DNA from: Candidatus Margulisiibacteriota bacterium
GTDB taxonomy: Bacteria > Margulisbacteria > Marinamargulisbacteria > DT-59
NCBI GenBank assembly: GCA_013215865.1
Contig: JABSQL010000437.1
Span: forward strand, 1-7,194
Direction: 5' to 3'
Length of the DNA stretch: 7,194 bases
Made by a program: the position numbers and the translations under genes. Below are positions 1 through 7,053 of the stretch, in pieces. A model generated the notes under the pieces. It saw only the letters and a list, made by a program, of their open reading frames with translations, had not been told where the DNA came from and ran no database searches. The stretch's first letter is position 1, and each line of letters begins with the position of its first letter.

Positions 1-1076
1 ATACAGCAAACACGATGGCCTGTGCCATTGAAGCAATGGGAATGAGCCTTTCGAATAGTTCGGCGCAGTTAGCGATATCAGATGCTAAGAAATTAGATTG
101 TAAAAGAGCAGGCGCAGCCGTTTTAAATTTATTGGAAAAAGGAATTACGCCAAAAGATATTATGACAAAAAAAGCCTTTGAAAATGCCATTACTGTGGTC
201 ATTGCTTTGGGGGGGTCTACAAATGCGGTGCTTCATTTATTGGCCATGTCTAGAACAATAGATGTAGATTTATCGTTAGATGATTTTACCCGAATTGGAA
301 AAAGAGTGCCCGTTCTAGCAGACCTAAAGCCGTCTGGAAAACATACCATGTCAAAACTGGTAGAAATTGGCGGTGTAACCCCTCTAATGAAGCATCTATT
401 AGACAATGGATTGTTACATGGAGACTGTATGACCGTTACGGGTCGAACCCTTTCGGAAAATCTGAAAGATGTGGCCCCATATCCAGATGGGCAGGATGTT
501 ATTTATGACCTTTATCATCCCATCAAAAAAGAGAGTCATTTGGTCATATGTTATGGGAATTTAGCCCCGGGTGGTGCTGTTGCCAAGATATCTGGAAAAG
601 AAGGGAATACTTTTTCAGGGAGTGCCCGAGTATTTGAATCTGAAGAGGCCGCATTAGCCAGTATATTAGACGGAAAAGTCAAAGCAGGTGATGTCATTGT
701 GATTCGATATGAAGGTCCCAAAGGAGGGCCTGGTATGCGTGAGATGCTGTCTCCCACCAGTGCCATTATGGGAAGAGGTTTGGGTACGGATGTGGCGTTA
801 ATCACCGATGGACGATTTTCAGGCGGTACTCATGGGTTTGTGGTGGGGCATATTACCCCTGAAGCATCTGAAGGAGGTCCTCTTGCGATTGTTGAAGATG
901 GTGACCAAATAACCATCAGCGCTGAAACGAAGGAAGTGGCAATAGATTTATCTAAGAAGGAGATTCAAGATCGATTATCAAAATGGAAAAAACCGGTTTC
1001 AAAATATACCAAAGGGGTATTGGCCAAATATGCCAAATTGGTGACATCTGCATCGAACGGCGCGTATTGCGGATAG
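1..1076 (+). CDS. ilvD: Dihydroxy-acid dehydratase, 5'-truncated by window edge
   Basis: IlvD dehydrates 2,3-dihydroxy-3-methylbutanoate and its isoleucine-pathway homologue to the 2-keto acids, the penultimate step of valine and isoleucine synthesis, in the cytoplasm with an Fe-S cluster. The reading frame is open from the first base; the first complete codons read TANTM, the end of the family's CGGMYTANTM motif, so the cluster cysteine of that motif lies just outside the window. About 357 of the usual ~560 residues are present. Visible family motifs are [44 protein letters not shown] (nt 708-746) and [20 protein letters not shown], whose serine (codon 819-821) corresponds to the proposed catalytic base. 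The ATG at 15 is internal, not the start. The RFSGGTHGF signature separates it from the related sugar-acid dehydratases Edd and xylonate dehydratase. No defect is seen. The identification is firm; the exact clade is not. Confidence 0.96.
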   Translation, partial: TANTMACAIEAMGMSLSNSSAQLAISDAKKLDCKRAGAAVLNLLEKGITPKDIMTKKAFENAITVVIALGGSTNAVLHLLAMSRTIDVDLSLDDFTRIGKRVPVLADLKPSGKHTMSKLVEIGGVTPLMKHLLDNGLLHGDCMTVTGRTLSENLKDVAPYPDGQDVIYDLYHPIKKESHLVICYGNLAPGGAVAKISGKEGNTFSGSARVFESEEAALASILDGKVKAGDVIVIRYEGPKGGPGMREMLSPTSAIMGRGLGTDVALITDGRFSGGTHGFVVGHITPEASEGGPLAIVEDGDQITISAETKEVAIDLSKKEIQDRLSKWKKPVSKYTKGVLAKYAKLVTSASNGAYCG

Positions 1077-1103
1077 TTTTTTTATAAATTCAGGTGACTC
1101 AGG

Positions 1104-1112
1104 TGGTATACT
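1104..1112 (+). promoter_or_regulatory. Candidate extended -10 promoter of the kinase-like gene
   Basis: TGGTATACT is a TGn-extended -10 element with five of six matches to TATAAT. It lies in the 51-base gap after ilvD. No good -35 hexamer is seen 16-18 bases upstream, which extended -10 promoters can do without. Transcription would begin near 1119 and leave a leader of under 10 bases before the ATG at 1128. This is a sequence match only; the gene might instead be read through from ilvD. Confidence 0.3.
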
Positions 1113-1127
1113 GATCCATAGATAACC

Positions 1128-2099
1128 ATGGAGATAAAGAAGCCCATACTCATATGTTTATTTCTCCTAATAGTGGGATTTGCCACTGTACTTATATTTA
1201 TTATCTCAAAACAGTATGAAATCGAGAAGTTAGCGGTAGACCTCAAGGAAAACACCTTTCAAAAAGCATTATTTTCGGTTGAAACGAATTATGCGGCCCA
1301 TAAATTGATGCGGCAATATTTACTTCAAAGCTATGAAGCAAATGTATTGTTAGCGGCAGAAGAAGAGACTCGGAATGAGCTGATTCGTGAACTTAATGCA
1401 AATACAACATTGTTAAGAGGTCTTTCACAACCATATGATTTTGGGGCCATACAAATACTTCAGAATCAACTGACGTCACTCCTCACCATTGGTGATAATA
1501 TGGTGGACCATGTTCAAGCGGGGAATCATAAAAAGAACCGAGAACTTAGGAAAGAGTTTCGTAAAACCCAAGACCGATTTGAGCAAGCCACCTATTCTCT
1601 TAAATTCTTGGAAGTGAAGGCATTAAATCAAGCGATTTCTAAAATAACCAGTACACTTCAAATTTTGCGCAGAATTATTATTATTACATTAATATTAGGA
1701 ACAGGGTTAACCATTGTTATCGCCATCATATTTACAAACTATATGAATAAGAGAATCGTAGAGTTTGAAATGTTGCAAGATCAGCATAGACGGGGAGAGA
1801 AAATAGCTGGCATTATGCGTTTGGTTGTGAGTATTAATCATGAACTTAATTCCCCGTTAACGGCAATGTATGTTGCCTGCCAAAAATTAAATGAGTTGGT
1901 GGAAGATAAATTGTTGGTAAAATATATCAATATTGCCAATAAGGCAGCCAATAGCATTAGAGACACCGTGTATTCTCTTCGAGAAATTACAGACCCAATT
2001 GAGGTAGACTATACCCAAGGAATTTCGATGTACGATATTAAAAATAAAGAGAAAAAGAAAGATCCCCCCTTAAAAGAGGATAAAGATATCACACCCTAG
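1128..2099 (+). CDS. Membrane protein with histidine-kinase phosphoacceptor domain, no ATPase domain
   Basis: The 323-residue protein has an N-terminal membrane helix (about 6-27), a mostly helical region without cysteines (28-182), a second very hydrophobic helix (183-203), and then a cytoplasmic segment containing the H-box SINHELNSPLTAM with candidate phosphoacceptor His238 (codon 1839-1841). This is the layout of a transmembrane sensor histidine kinase, with a probable extracytoplasmic helical-bundle sensor and a dimerisation helical hairpin (about 225-288). The N, G1, F and G2 boxes of the ATP-binding domain are absent: after residue 290 only a short lysine/aspartate-rich tail follows. 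The downstream DNA is purU on the other strand, so the missing domain is not simply frameshifted nearby. The start is the only ATG available, since an in-frame TAG lies at 1119-1121; no convincing Shine-Dalgarno site precedes it (AGGTGG at 1101-1106 is too far). It may receive phosphate from, or dimerise with, another kinase, or be a decayed kinase. No response regulator is adjacent. Confidence 0.72.
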   Translation: MEIKKPILICLFLLIVGFATVLIFIISKQYEIEKLAVDLKENTFQKALFSVETNYAAHKLMRQYLLQSYEANVLLAAEEETRNELIRELNANTTLLRGLSQPYDFGAIQILQNQLTSLLTIGDNMVDHVQAGNHKKNRELRKEFRKTQDRFEQATYSLKFLEVKALNQAISKITSTLQILRRIIIITLILGTGLTIVIAIIFTNYMNKRIVEFEMLQDQHRRGEKIAGIMRLVVSINHELNSPLTAMYVACQKLNELVEDKLLVKYINIANKAANSIRDTVYSLREITDPIEVDYTQGISMYDIKNKEKKKDPPLKEDKDITP

Positions 2100-2950
2100 A
2101 AAACGATGGTTTTGTTTTTGATTCGTATAATATGATGAGATACATATTTATCGACGGCCCGCCATAGAGCCAAGGTTTCCGTATGTTGACCCGTTTTTTT
2201 AATATGATGGGATGAATCTCGATGAGAAATGGCCGTTACTTCTTGGGAAATAATGGGTCCCGCATCTAACTCACTTGTCACAAAATGTGCAGTGGCCCCG
2301 ATGATTTTAACCCCTCTATCAAAGGCTTGTTTATAGGGATTGGCGCCTGGAAATGAGGGTAGAAAGCTATGGTGAATATTGATGATGTCTTTTCCATAGG
2401 CACTTAAAAAAGATTTCGAGAGAATTTGCATGTACCGAGCCAATACAAGGAAGTCGGTGTTATGTTTAACCACATCTAGAATCTCTGCTTCTTTTTTATT
2501 TTCTTGAGTGGTTGGTATGTAGTAATAGGGCACTTGGAAGTGAGATACCATACTTTGATGATCGGGATGGTTGCTGATCACAAAGGGAATGTCTACGGGC
2601 AAGTTCCCAGATTGCCATCGATAGAGTAAATCAGCCAAGCAATGAGACTCTTTTGAGGCAAGAATGCCCATGCGCATCTTTTGAGAATGATGGGAAAAGA
2701 CAACGTTTGCTTTGAACGGTGACATAGCCTTTTTAAAAGATGTTTCTAATTTTGTTAGAGAGATGCCCTTTTCTTTAAAGCAAAATACAATGCGGCAAAA
2801 GAAACGGCCCTTTTCTTCCAATGTTGAGTGTTGATCAACATCTAATATATTGGCCCCTTTTTTGAAAAGAAATGTTGAGAGAGTGGCAATGATTCCGGGT
2901 TGATCCGGGCATTCGAATCGCAAAATGATGGGTTCCATACTCTTCATCAT
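2096..2950 (-). CDS. purU: Formyltetrahydrofolate deformylase
   Basis: PurU hydrolyses 10-formyltetrahydrofolate to formate and tetrahydrofolate, balancing one-carbon pools and supplying formate for PurT-type purine synthesis in the cytoplasm. An N-terminal ACT domain opens with RFECPDQPGIIATLS and spans roughly the first 80 residues. The formyltransferase fold follows, with SNHPDH, VLARYMQIL, INIHHSFLPSFPGANPY, GATAHFVTSELDAGPI and SHRD. The Asn and His of INIHH and the Asp of ELDAGPI form the family's catalytic triad, all present (N191, H193, D229 from the start chosen here). From ATG 2950 the length is 284 residues, close to E. coli PurU at 280. The frame extends eight codons further to a TTG at 2974; ATG codons also occur at 2947 and 2938. 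None has a clear ribosome-binding site, so the start is uncertain by about 12 codons. The SHRD motif and the ACT domain separate it from PurN and Fmt. Its stop overlaps that of the convergent kinase-like gene. Confidence 0.94.
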   Translation of the reverse strand: MMKSMEPIILRFECPDQPGIIATLSTFLFKKGANILDVDQHSTLEEKGRFFCRIVFCFKEKGISLTKLETSFKKAMSPFKANVVFSHHSQKMRMGILASKESHCLADLLYRWQSGNLPVDIPFVISNHPDHQSMVSHFQVPYYYIPTTQENKKEAEILDVVKHNTDFLVLARYMQILSKSFLSAYGKDIINIHHSFLPSFPGANPYKQAFDRGVKIIGATAHFVTSELDAGPIISQEVTAISHRDSSHHIKKTGQHTETLALWRAVDKYVSHHIIRIKNKTIVF

Positions 2951-3021
2951 ATAGTGCTTTGAGTGTTTCCCCAAATGAAATGCTTGTTAATTAAAAGTAA
3001 TACACTATATTTGAAGAACTA
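2951..3021. promoter_or_regulatory. Divergent purU/bioB intergenic region with candidate promoters
   Basis: This AT-rich gap must hold the promoters for two divergent genes. Rightward, TTGTTA (2984-2989) and TATATT (3006-3011) are spaced 16 bases apart, but they would start transcription at about 3018, nearly on top of the bioB start. Leftward, TATAGT (complement of 3004-3009) is a possible -10 for purU. The two -10 candidates overlap, so the genes could compete for polymerase. GAAGAA at 3013-3018 is a modest ribosome-binding site for bioB, better spaced from the second ATG (3025) than from the first. The full inverted-repeat operator bound by bifunctional BirA repressors is not seen. All assignments are by eye. 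Confidence 0.35.
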
Positions 3022-3996
3022 ATGATGAGTGAACAGAGATGGTCTATTGAAGACATTAGAAATATGTACGAAAAGCCCCTTTTAGATGTGGTATTTGAGG
3101 CTGCAAAGGTACATCGCGCCCATCATAATTCCAATGAAATTCAGTTGTGTACATTACGGAGTGTCAAAACCGGCGGTTGTCCGGAAGATTGTGCGTACTG
3201 TCCACAAGCAGCCCGTTATCAGACAGATGTGGAGCGCCAGAAGATGTCGGATGTAGATTCGGTGATACGTGATGCCAAACAGGCAAAAGAAGAAGGCTCT
3301 ACCCGATTTTGTATGGGTGCTGCATGGCGGGAAGTAAAAGATAATGAAGACTTTGAGTCCATTCTGAAAATGGTACGCGGAGTACGGGGGTTGGGTTTAG
3401 AAGCTTGCTGTACATTGGGTATGTTATCCCTCGATCAAGCCAAACGCCTTAAAGAAGCGGGGCTAACGGCATACAATCATAATTTAGATACATCAGAAGG
3501 TCATTATGAGGACATTATTCATACCCGAACATATCAAGACCGATTAGATACATTGAAGAATGTGGCGGCAGCGGGAATATCAACGTGTTGTGGCGGAATT
3601 GTTGGGTTAGGTGAAACGACGGAAGACCGCATTCAGTTTTTGTATACGTTATCTCACTTGGATCCCCAACCAGAAAGTGTGCCGATTAATGCATTGGTAC
3701 CGGTTGAAGGAACACCGTTAGAGAAGCAAGAACCTGTGGACAATTTTGAATGGATTCGAATGATTGCGTTATCGCGAATATTAATGCCTCAAGCGATGGT
3801 GAGGCTCAGTGCTGGTAGATTGACGATTGGGAGAGAGGCGCAGGCGTTGGCTTTTATGGCGGGTGCGAACTCTATTTTTACAGGCGAAAAATTGTTAACA
3901 ACGGAGAACCCATCTTGGGACGCAGATCATGAGCTGATGAAAGTTTTGGGTTTAAAGGCACGTGTACCTCAAAAAGAATTAGAACCAGTTCGTTAA
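3022..3996 (+). CDS. bioB: Biotin synthase
   Basis: BioB is the radical S-adenosylmethionine enzyme that inserts sulfur into dethiobiotin, the last step of biotin synthesis. The 324 residues match the usual length. The radical-SAM triad C53, C57, C60 sits in GGCPEDCAYCPQAARY. The ligands of the sacrificial [2Fe-2S] cluster are C97 (RFCMGAAWR), C129 (LEACCTLG), C189 (STCCGGIVGLGE) and R261 (MVRLSAGR). YNHNLDTSE and MAGANSIFTGEKLLTT are further family signatures. All catalytic residues are present, so it should be active. Extra cysteines sit beside two ligands (C130, C190). Translation begins at ATG 3022 or at the adjacent ATG 3025, which is better spaced from GAAGAA. bioF, bioA and bioD are not next to it, so biotin genes are dispersed or dethiobiotin comes from elsewhere. 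The next gene starts 29 bases after its stop and is probably cotranscribed. Confidence 0.97.
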   Translation: MMSEQRWSIEDIRNMYEKPLLDVVFEAAKVHRAHHNSNEIQLCTLRSVKTGGCPEDCAYCPQAARYQTDVERQKMSDVDSVIRDAKQAKEEGSTRFCMGAAWREVKDNEDFESILKMVRGVRGLGLEACCTLGMLSLDQAKRLKEAGLTAYNHNLDTSEGHYEDIIHTRTYQDRLDTLKNVAAAGISTCCGGIVGLGETTEDRIQFLYTLSHLDPQPESVPINALVPVEGTPLEKQEPVDNFEWIRMIALSRILMPQAMVRLSAGRLTIGREAQALAFMAGANSIFTGEKLLTTENPSWDADHELMKVLGLKARVPQKELEPVR

Positions 3997-4007
3997 CAGG
4001 AAAAAAT

Positions 4008-4017
4008 AGGGGCAGGG
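4008..4017 (+). promoter_or_regulatory. Ribosome-binding site of the 1007-residue gene
   Basis: AGGGGCAGGG precedes ATG 4026; the last AGGG (4014-4017) leaves eight bases to the start codon, an ordinary spacing. It is the clearest Shine-Dalgarno-like sequence in the window and fixes this start. No stem-loop terminator is seen between bioB and this gene, which favours cotranscription. Confidence 0.6.
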
Positions 4018-4025
4018 TGTAACAT

Positions 4026-7000
4026 ATGAAAAAAATAGTATCTTCTTCCTGTTTTTTAGACCGTTCTTATGAGTTTTCTTCAGAAATTAGTGTAAAAACA
4101 AACTTGCCAGATGAAGAGGGGGGTTTCGAAGTAGAAGCAAGTCCCCAGAAAAAAAAATCCCGAGGTTGTTGCGGCCGTATTGTTGATTGGCTGAAGAGTT
4201 GGTGTTTCACAGAGAGAGAGCCTGAAATTTCTGAGAAAAAGCGACCTTTAAAAGAGATATTTGATGAAGAATTTGAGGGTGTACTCATTGCTAAGGATCA
4301 AAAGAAAATATTATTTAAGGAGATACGTGAATTTATACGAGGGGTGAAAGACAGGAGCGACATATATTTAGGACATTCAGAAGACAAAGAACCGCCAAAA
4401 GAGCAGCTGCCTTGTGTTATTTTTGTGGGCCCTTCTGGTTGTGGGAGTAGGGACATTTCTAAAGCCATCCAAAAAGTGATTCATAAAGCGTTAAAAGATA
4501 TCGATATTCCAGATATAAAGATAGAGGGCAAGGAAGTGACCTACCAATCACATGCTAAGACCCAATGGATGGCGTTTACTCAAAAAGCAAAGGATTGGGT
4601 GATGGAAGCGCTTCCAACAATCACTTTTATGGGTGTGGGTGCTTATTTGATATCGGACCATACTGACAGGACTCAACCTATACCAGGTTTTGAGAACCTA
4701 TCAAGCTGTGAGCAAAAGGGAGCCGCTTTGAGCGAAGATTTTGAAAGTGGTCTGCTGGTTTTTACATTTAAAAATTTCTTTTTGCTTCCAATTAGTATGC
4801 TTGGATTATTTCTGCTTCATTTTTATTTAAAGAATAGGAGAAAATCTCCTGTTATTGTAAATCTTTTGAATACAGAAAATGGTCTGCAAGAATTTGTGAA
4901 TTCAGAACCATTGAAATGCCAACTTCTGAAAGGGTATGTAAGTGATAAAGGTAACCTCGTTCCTGGTTTGTTTTTATTCCGTCAATTAAATACCCTGGAT
5001 GTAGGGAGGATAGGGGGACATAGTGATCAGACCCTTGAATCTGCTGTGTCTGAAATGAAGCTGAGTTTGGAAAATAATACAGATGTTAAGTATGAGGTTT
5101 GGAGCCTTCTTATAGGTTCAGCGAGATCATATACAAATGTGTCAGAGCTATGGTTTAGCGGCCGCTCTCATCTTTTGTCAGTGAGTATATTGCACCCAAT
5201 AGATGAATTGAGCACTTTAAGTCGAAGCTTGGTAGAAAAATGCCCTCAAATTCAACATTTCAGCCAAGAGTTCCAGAAAGGTTTAATGGCGTTTACAGTT
5301 AGATTGTCAGGGGATGAAAATATATTTTTATGGGATGATGCCCTGGAAGAAATAGTGATATCACATTTTAAACATCCCATGTGTAGCTTTGAAGACATGT
5401 TAAGTGATGATAATGTCCTTGAATATCACGTCAACGCATGGAAAACAAAAGTGTTGAGATCTAAACTTAACAAATGGGTGATTTCTCATAGAATTGGTTT
5501 TAAACCAGATGCTGAAGAGTGGTTAATTGAGCTTCTTGAAGCTCAGATTGCCAAACTAGAGGGTCGATTATTGGGCGAATTTTATAATGCATTACGTGTG
5601 AAACTAGAAAAATTTTATGATAGCAAGAGACATAGTATTACCATAGATGAATTACGATCAGAATTTTTAATTGATTTGGAGTTAGATGATTCTAAATATG
5701 ACGGCGATATCGAAAGAAAGATGTCCCCAGATCTTAGAAGAAAAAGGGCCAGTAATCATACAAGAGATTTCAAAACACTATGTGAGGAAAAACTAATCTT
5801 CAGAGGAGAGGTAGGTGAAAAAATTAAACCTTTATTAGATAAATTCATCAACCAATATGAAATTTGGTATACCAGTGATGAAAAATCAATTGCGCTATTG
5901 CCAAAACCCCTAAGTATTATTTTTTCTGGTAAAGTTGGATTGGGTAAGTCAACCTACAGAGATATTTCTTTAAAGTATATTCAAGAAGAGTTAACAAAAC
6001 GCGGGATCCATCTACCTGGCATCATTGTCAGCCGTAAAGGAAATGATAGCTTTAAAATTAACATAGTGTCCTGTGAAGAAGAAATGGATAAGGAAAGTTT
6101 TATGAGAAAGTGCCTTTGGATGGGGGTATTTTTGGCTGAACTTTCAATTCCTGTGACGTTATTGAGCTTGGTTGTTACGAGTATGATGTGTGAGAAAGCG
6201 TTTAAGGAAGGGGAGGGTGAACCTGAAAGTAGTAGTTGGTACAGTACGAGAATAGAATTTGCAGCTGCAGGAATTTTTGCTCAGTTGACCTATTTCCCTT
6301 ACAAGTATCTTTACTTGTTGCCCACTTTTTTCGATCGGGCTTTCCAAGGTCTGTTAAAAAGTGACAGTAAAATTGACGATCCATGGATTTGTGGAAGTAG
6401 AGCTGTTGATGGAGGTTTACTGGTAAAATTTCATCATGATGAAGAGAACCCCCAAAAGAGAATTACCTCTGGAGATTCAATTTTTAATTCAGTCAGTAGT
6501 TCATTTGAAAATATAGATAAATTAAAAAGGGATGATCAAAAATCTCTAGCAGCTATCATTGAAAGAAGTAAACTACAGTTAAAGGGAGGTAATCACACAG
6601 TGCCCGCATTTTTTGTGATGCTTTCGACGACCAATAAGAAGAGTGATGTAGACCCTTACTTACGAGAAGTTAGTACAGTAATTGAGCTTGATATATTTGG
6701 AAATTTCAAGACAGATGAAGAAGGCATAGCAGATGCGAGAGAAAAAATGAAACGCCTATTGTATACATCTTGGGATAAAGAATCGGGAACATATAGTGAC
6801 CCACCATTGGCTGATAGTGCGTATGAGTGTTATTTGCAGTACACTCTTGACACGAAAAACGGAAAATCACTTGTGGGGCGGCCACTCATTAAGAATTTTT
6901 TTATTCGTTATGTGATAAAATCGGAAGGTCAAAGGGAGATCACAGATAAAGAAATAAGAGATGCATTTCGGAGATTCAAACATAACGGAGATCCGGATTA

Positions 7001-7049
7001 TGTAAAAGCGATTCAGGAAATTTGTAAAGCAAATGGTGTAGAATATTGA
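4026..7049 (+). CDS. Tandem AAA+-like (Clp/torsin-type) membrane protein, function unknown
   Basis: I do not recognise a named family for this 1007-residue protein. The N-terminus is polar, then has a Lys/Arg- and Cys-rich patch (about 42-61, with GCCGRIVDWLKSWC). Two homologous modules follow, about 76-566 and 580-1000. Each contains a leader helix resembling the Clp IGQ region, a P-loop (G135-R142 degenerate; G635-T643 intact, GKVGLGKST), a two-helix membrane segment (195-210 and 243-268; 696-721 and 745-768), a Walker B-like position (NTLD 322-325; ENID 828-831), a sensor-1-like strand (LLIGSAR; FFVMLSTTN) and a helical lid with a sensor-2-like Gly-Arg (R514; R952). Positive residues flank the membrane segments (KNRRK 269-273, MRK 693-695) and the loops between helices are rich in acidic residues, so the ATPase parts are probably cytoplasmic. 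There is no signal peptide. It lies 29 bases after bioB and 4 bases before a CDF transporter. A remodelling or scaffolding ATPase at a membrane is my inference; a KAP-type P-loop protein is an alternative. The ORF is certain, the fold moderately so. Confidence 0.8.
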   Translation: MKKIVSSSCFLDRSYEFSSEISVKTNLPDEEGGFEVEASPQKKKSRGCCGRIVDWLKSWCFTEREPEISEKKRPLKEIFDEEFEGVLIAKDQKKILFKEIREFIRGVKDRSDIYLGHSEDKEPPKEQLPCVIFVGPSGCGSRDISKAIQKVIHKALKDIDIPDIKIEGKEVTYQSHAKTQWMAFTQKAKDWVMEALPTITFMGVGAYLISDHTDRTQPIPGFENLSSCEQKGAALSEDFESGLLVFTFKNFFLLPISMLGLFLLHFYLKNRRKSPVIVNLLNTENGLQEFVNSEPLKCQLLKGYVSDKGNLVPGLFLFRQLNTLDVGRIGGHSDQTLESAVSEMKLSLENNTDVKYEVWSLLIGSARSYTNVSELWFSGRSHLLSVSILHPIDELSTLSRSLVEKCPQIQHFSQEFQKGLMAFTVRLSGDENIFLWDDALEEIVISHFKHPMCSFEDMLSDDNVLEYHVNAWKTKVLRSKLNKWVISHRIGFKPDAEEWLIELLEAQIAKLEGRLLGEFYNALRVKLEKFYDSKRHSITIDELRSEFLIDLELDDSKYDGDIERKMSPDLRRKRASNHTRDFKTLCEEKLIFRGEVGEKIKPLLDKFINQYEIWYTSDEKSIALLPKPLSIIFSGKVGLGKSTYRDISLKYIQEELTKRGIHLPGIIVSRKGNDSFKINIVSCEEEMDKESFMRKCLWMGVFLAELSIPVTLLSLVVTSMMCEKAFKEGEGEPESSSWYSTRIEFAAAGIFAQLTYFPYKYLYLLPTFFDRAFQGLLKSDSKIDDPWICGSRAVDGGLLVKFHHDEENPQKRITSGDSIFNSVSSSFENIDKLKRDDQKSLAAIIERSKLQLKGGNHTVPAFFVMLSTTNKKSDVDPYLREVSTVIELDIFGNFKTDEEGIADAREKMKRLLYTSWDKESGTYSDPPLADSAYECYLQYTLDTKNGKSLVGRPLIKNFFIRYVIKSEGQREITDKEIRDAFRRFKHNGDPDYVKAIQEICKANGVEY
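4251..5723 (+). repeat. Protein-level repeat, module 1 of the tandem AAA+-like protein
   Basis: Residues about 76-566. The leader FEGVLIAKDQKK matches the position of the Clp RVIGQDEA motif. The P-loop GPSGCGSR (135-142) has Ser and Arg where Lys and Ser/Thr are expected, so nucleotide binding is doubtful. The membrane hairpin begins about 60 residues later. After LLIGSAR, SELWFSGR (374-380 region) recalls the FWRSGK stretch of human torsinA. The lid contains KLEGRLLGEFYNALRVKLE, equivalent to GRPLIKNFFIRYVIK in module 2. The module end ITIDELRSEF corresponds to ITDKEIRDAF. Module 1 is longer than module 2 because of extra residues around 430-475. Similarity is at protein level only; the DNA has diverged. 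Confidence 0.65.
5763..7025 (+). repeat. Protein-level repeat, module 2 of the tandem AAA+-like protein
   Basis: Residues about 580-1000. The Walker A motif GKVGLGKST (635-643, nt 5928-5954) is intact and lies exactly 500 residues after its counterpart. Two membrane segments follow at matching distance. SSSFENIDKLKRDDQKSLA (824-842) aligns with the Clp Walker B stretch DEIEKAHPDV, but with Glu-Asn in place of Asp-Glu, which would weaken hydrolysis. FFVMLSTTN (862-870) fits a sensor-1 strand, and LVGRPLIKNFF (949-959) fits the sensor-2 GARPL motif of Clp proteins. An alternative Walker B is FHHDEE (802-807). Alignments are from memory and by eye. Confidence 0.65.
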
Positions 7050-7053
7050 TAGT

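Noticed and set aside
551..805. 84-residue open frame on the minus strand inside ilvD
   Set aside because: It lies wholly inside highly conserved ilvD codons on the other strand and resembles no protein; a shadow frame.
1055..1083. Possible intrinsic terminator after ilvD, with a seven-T run at 1077-1083
   Set aside because: The T run is real, but the only hairpin in front of it (CGC/GCG, 1061-1071) has three base pairs, too weak to call.
2100..2119. AAAAC/GTTTT hairpin followed by a T run, as terminator for the kinase-like gene
   Set aside because: The stem is five mostly A-T pairs and lies in the conserved C-terminal codons of purU, so the pattern is explained by coding.
2984..2995. TTGTTAATTAA as half of a BirA-type biotin operator before bioB
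   Set aside because: It resembles one half-site, but the matching inverted half is not present at a suitable distance.
4067..4288. 73-residue open frame on the minus strand inside the tandem AAA+-like gene
   Set aside because: It is serine-rich antisense of a gene with a good ribosome site; no start signal or recognisable domain.
6159..6384. Two overlapping minus-strand open frames (62 and 60 residues)
   Set aside because: They overlap each other in different frames and are antisense to a membrane-helix region of module 2; no independent coding signs.
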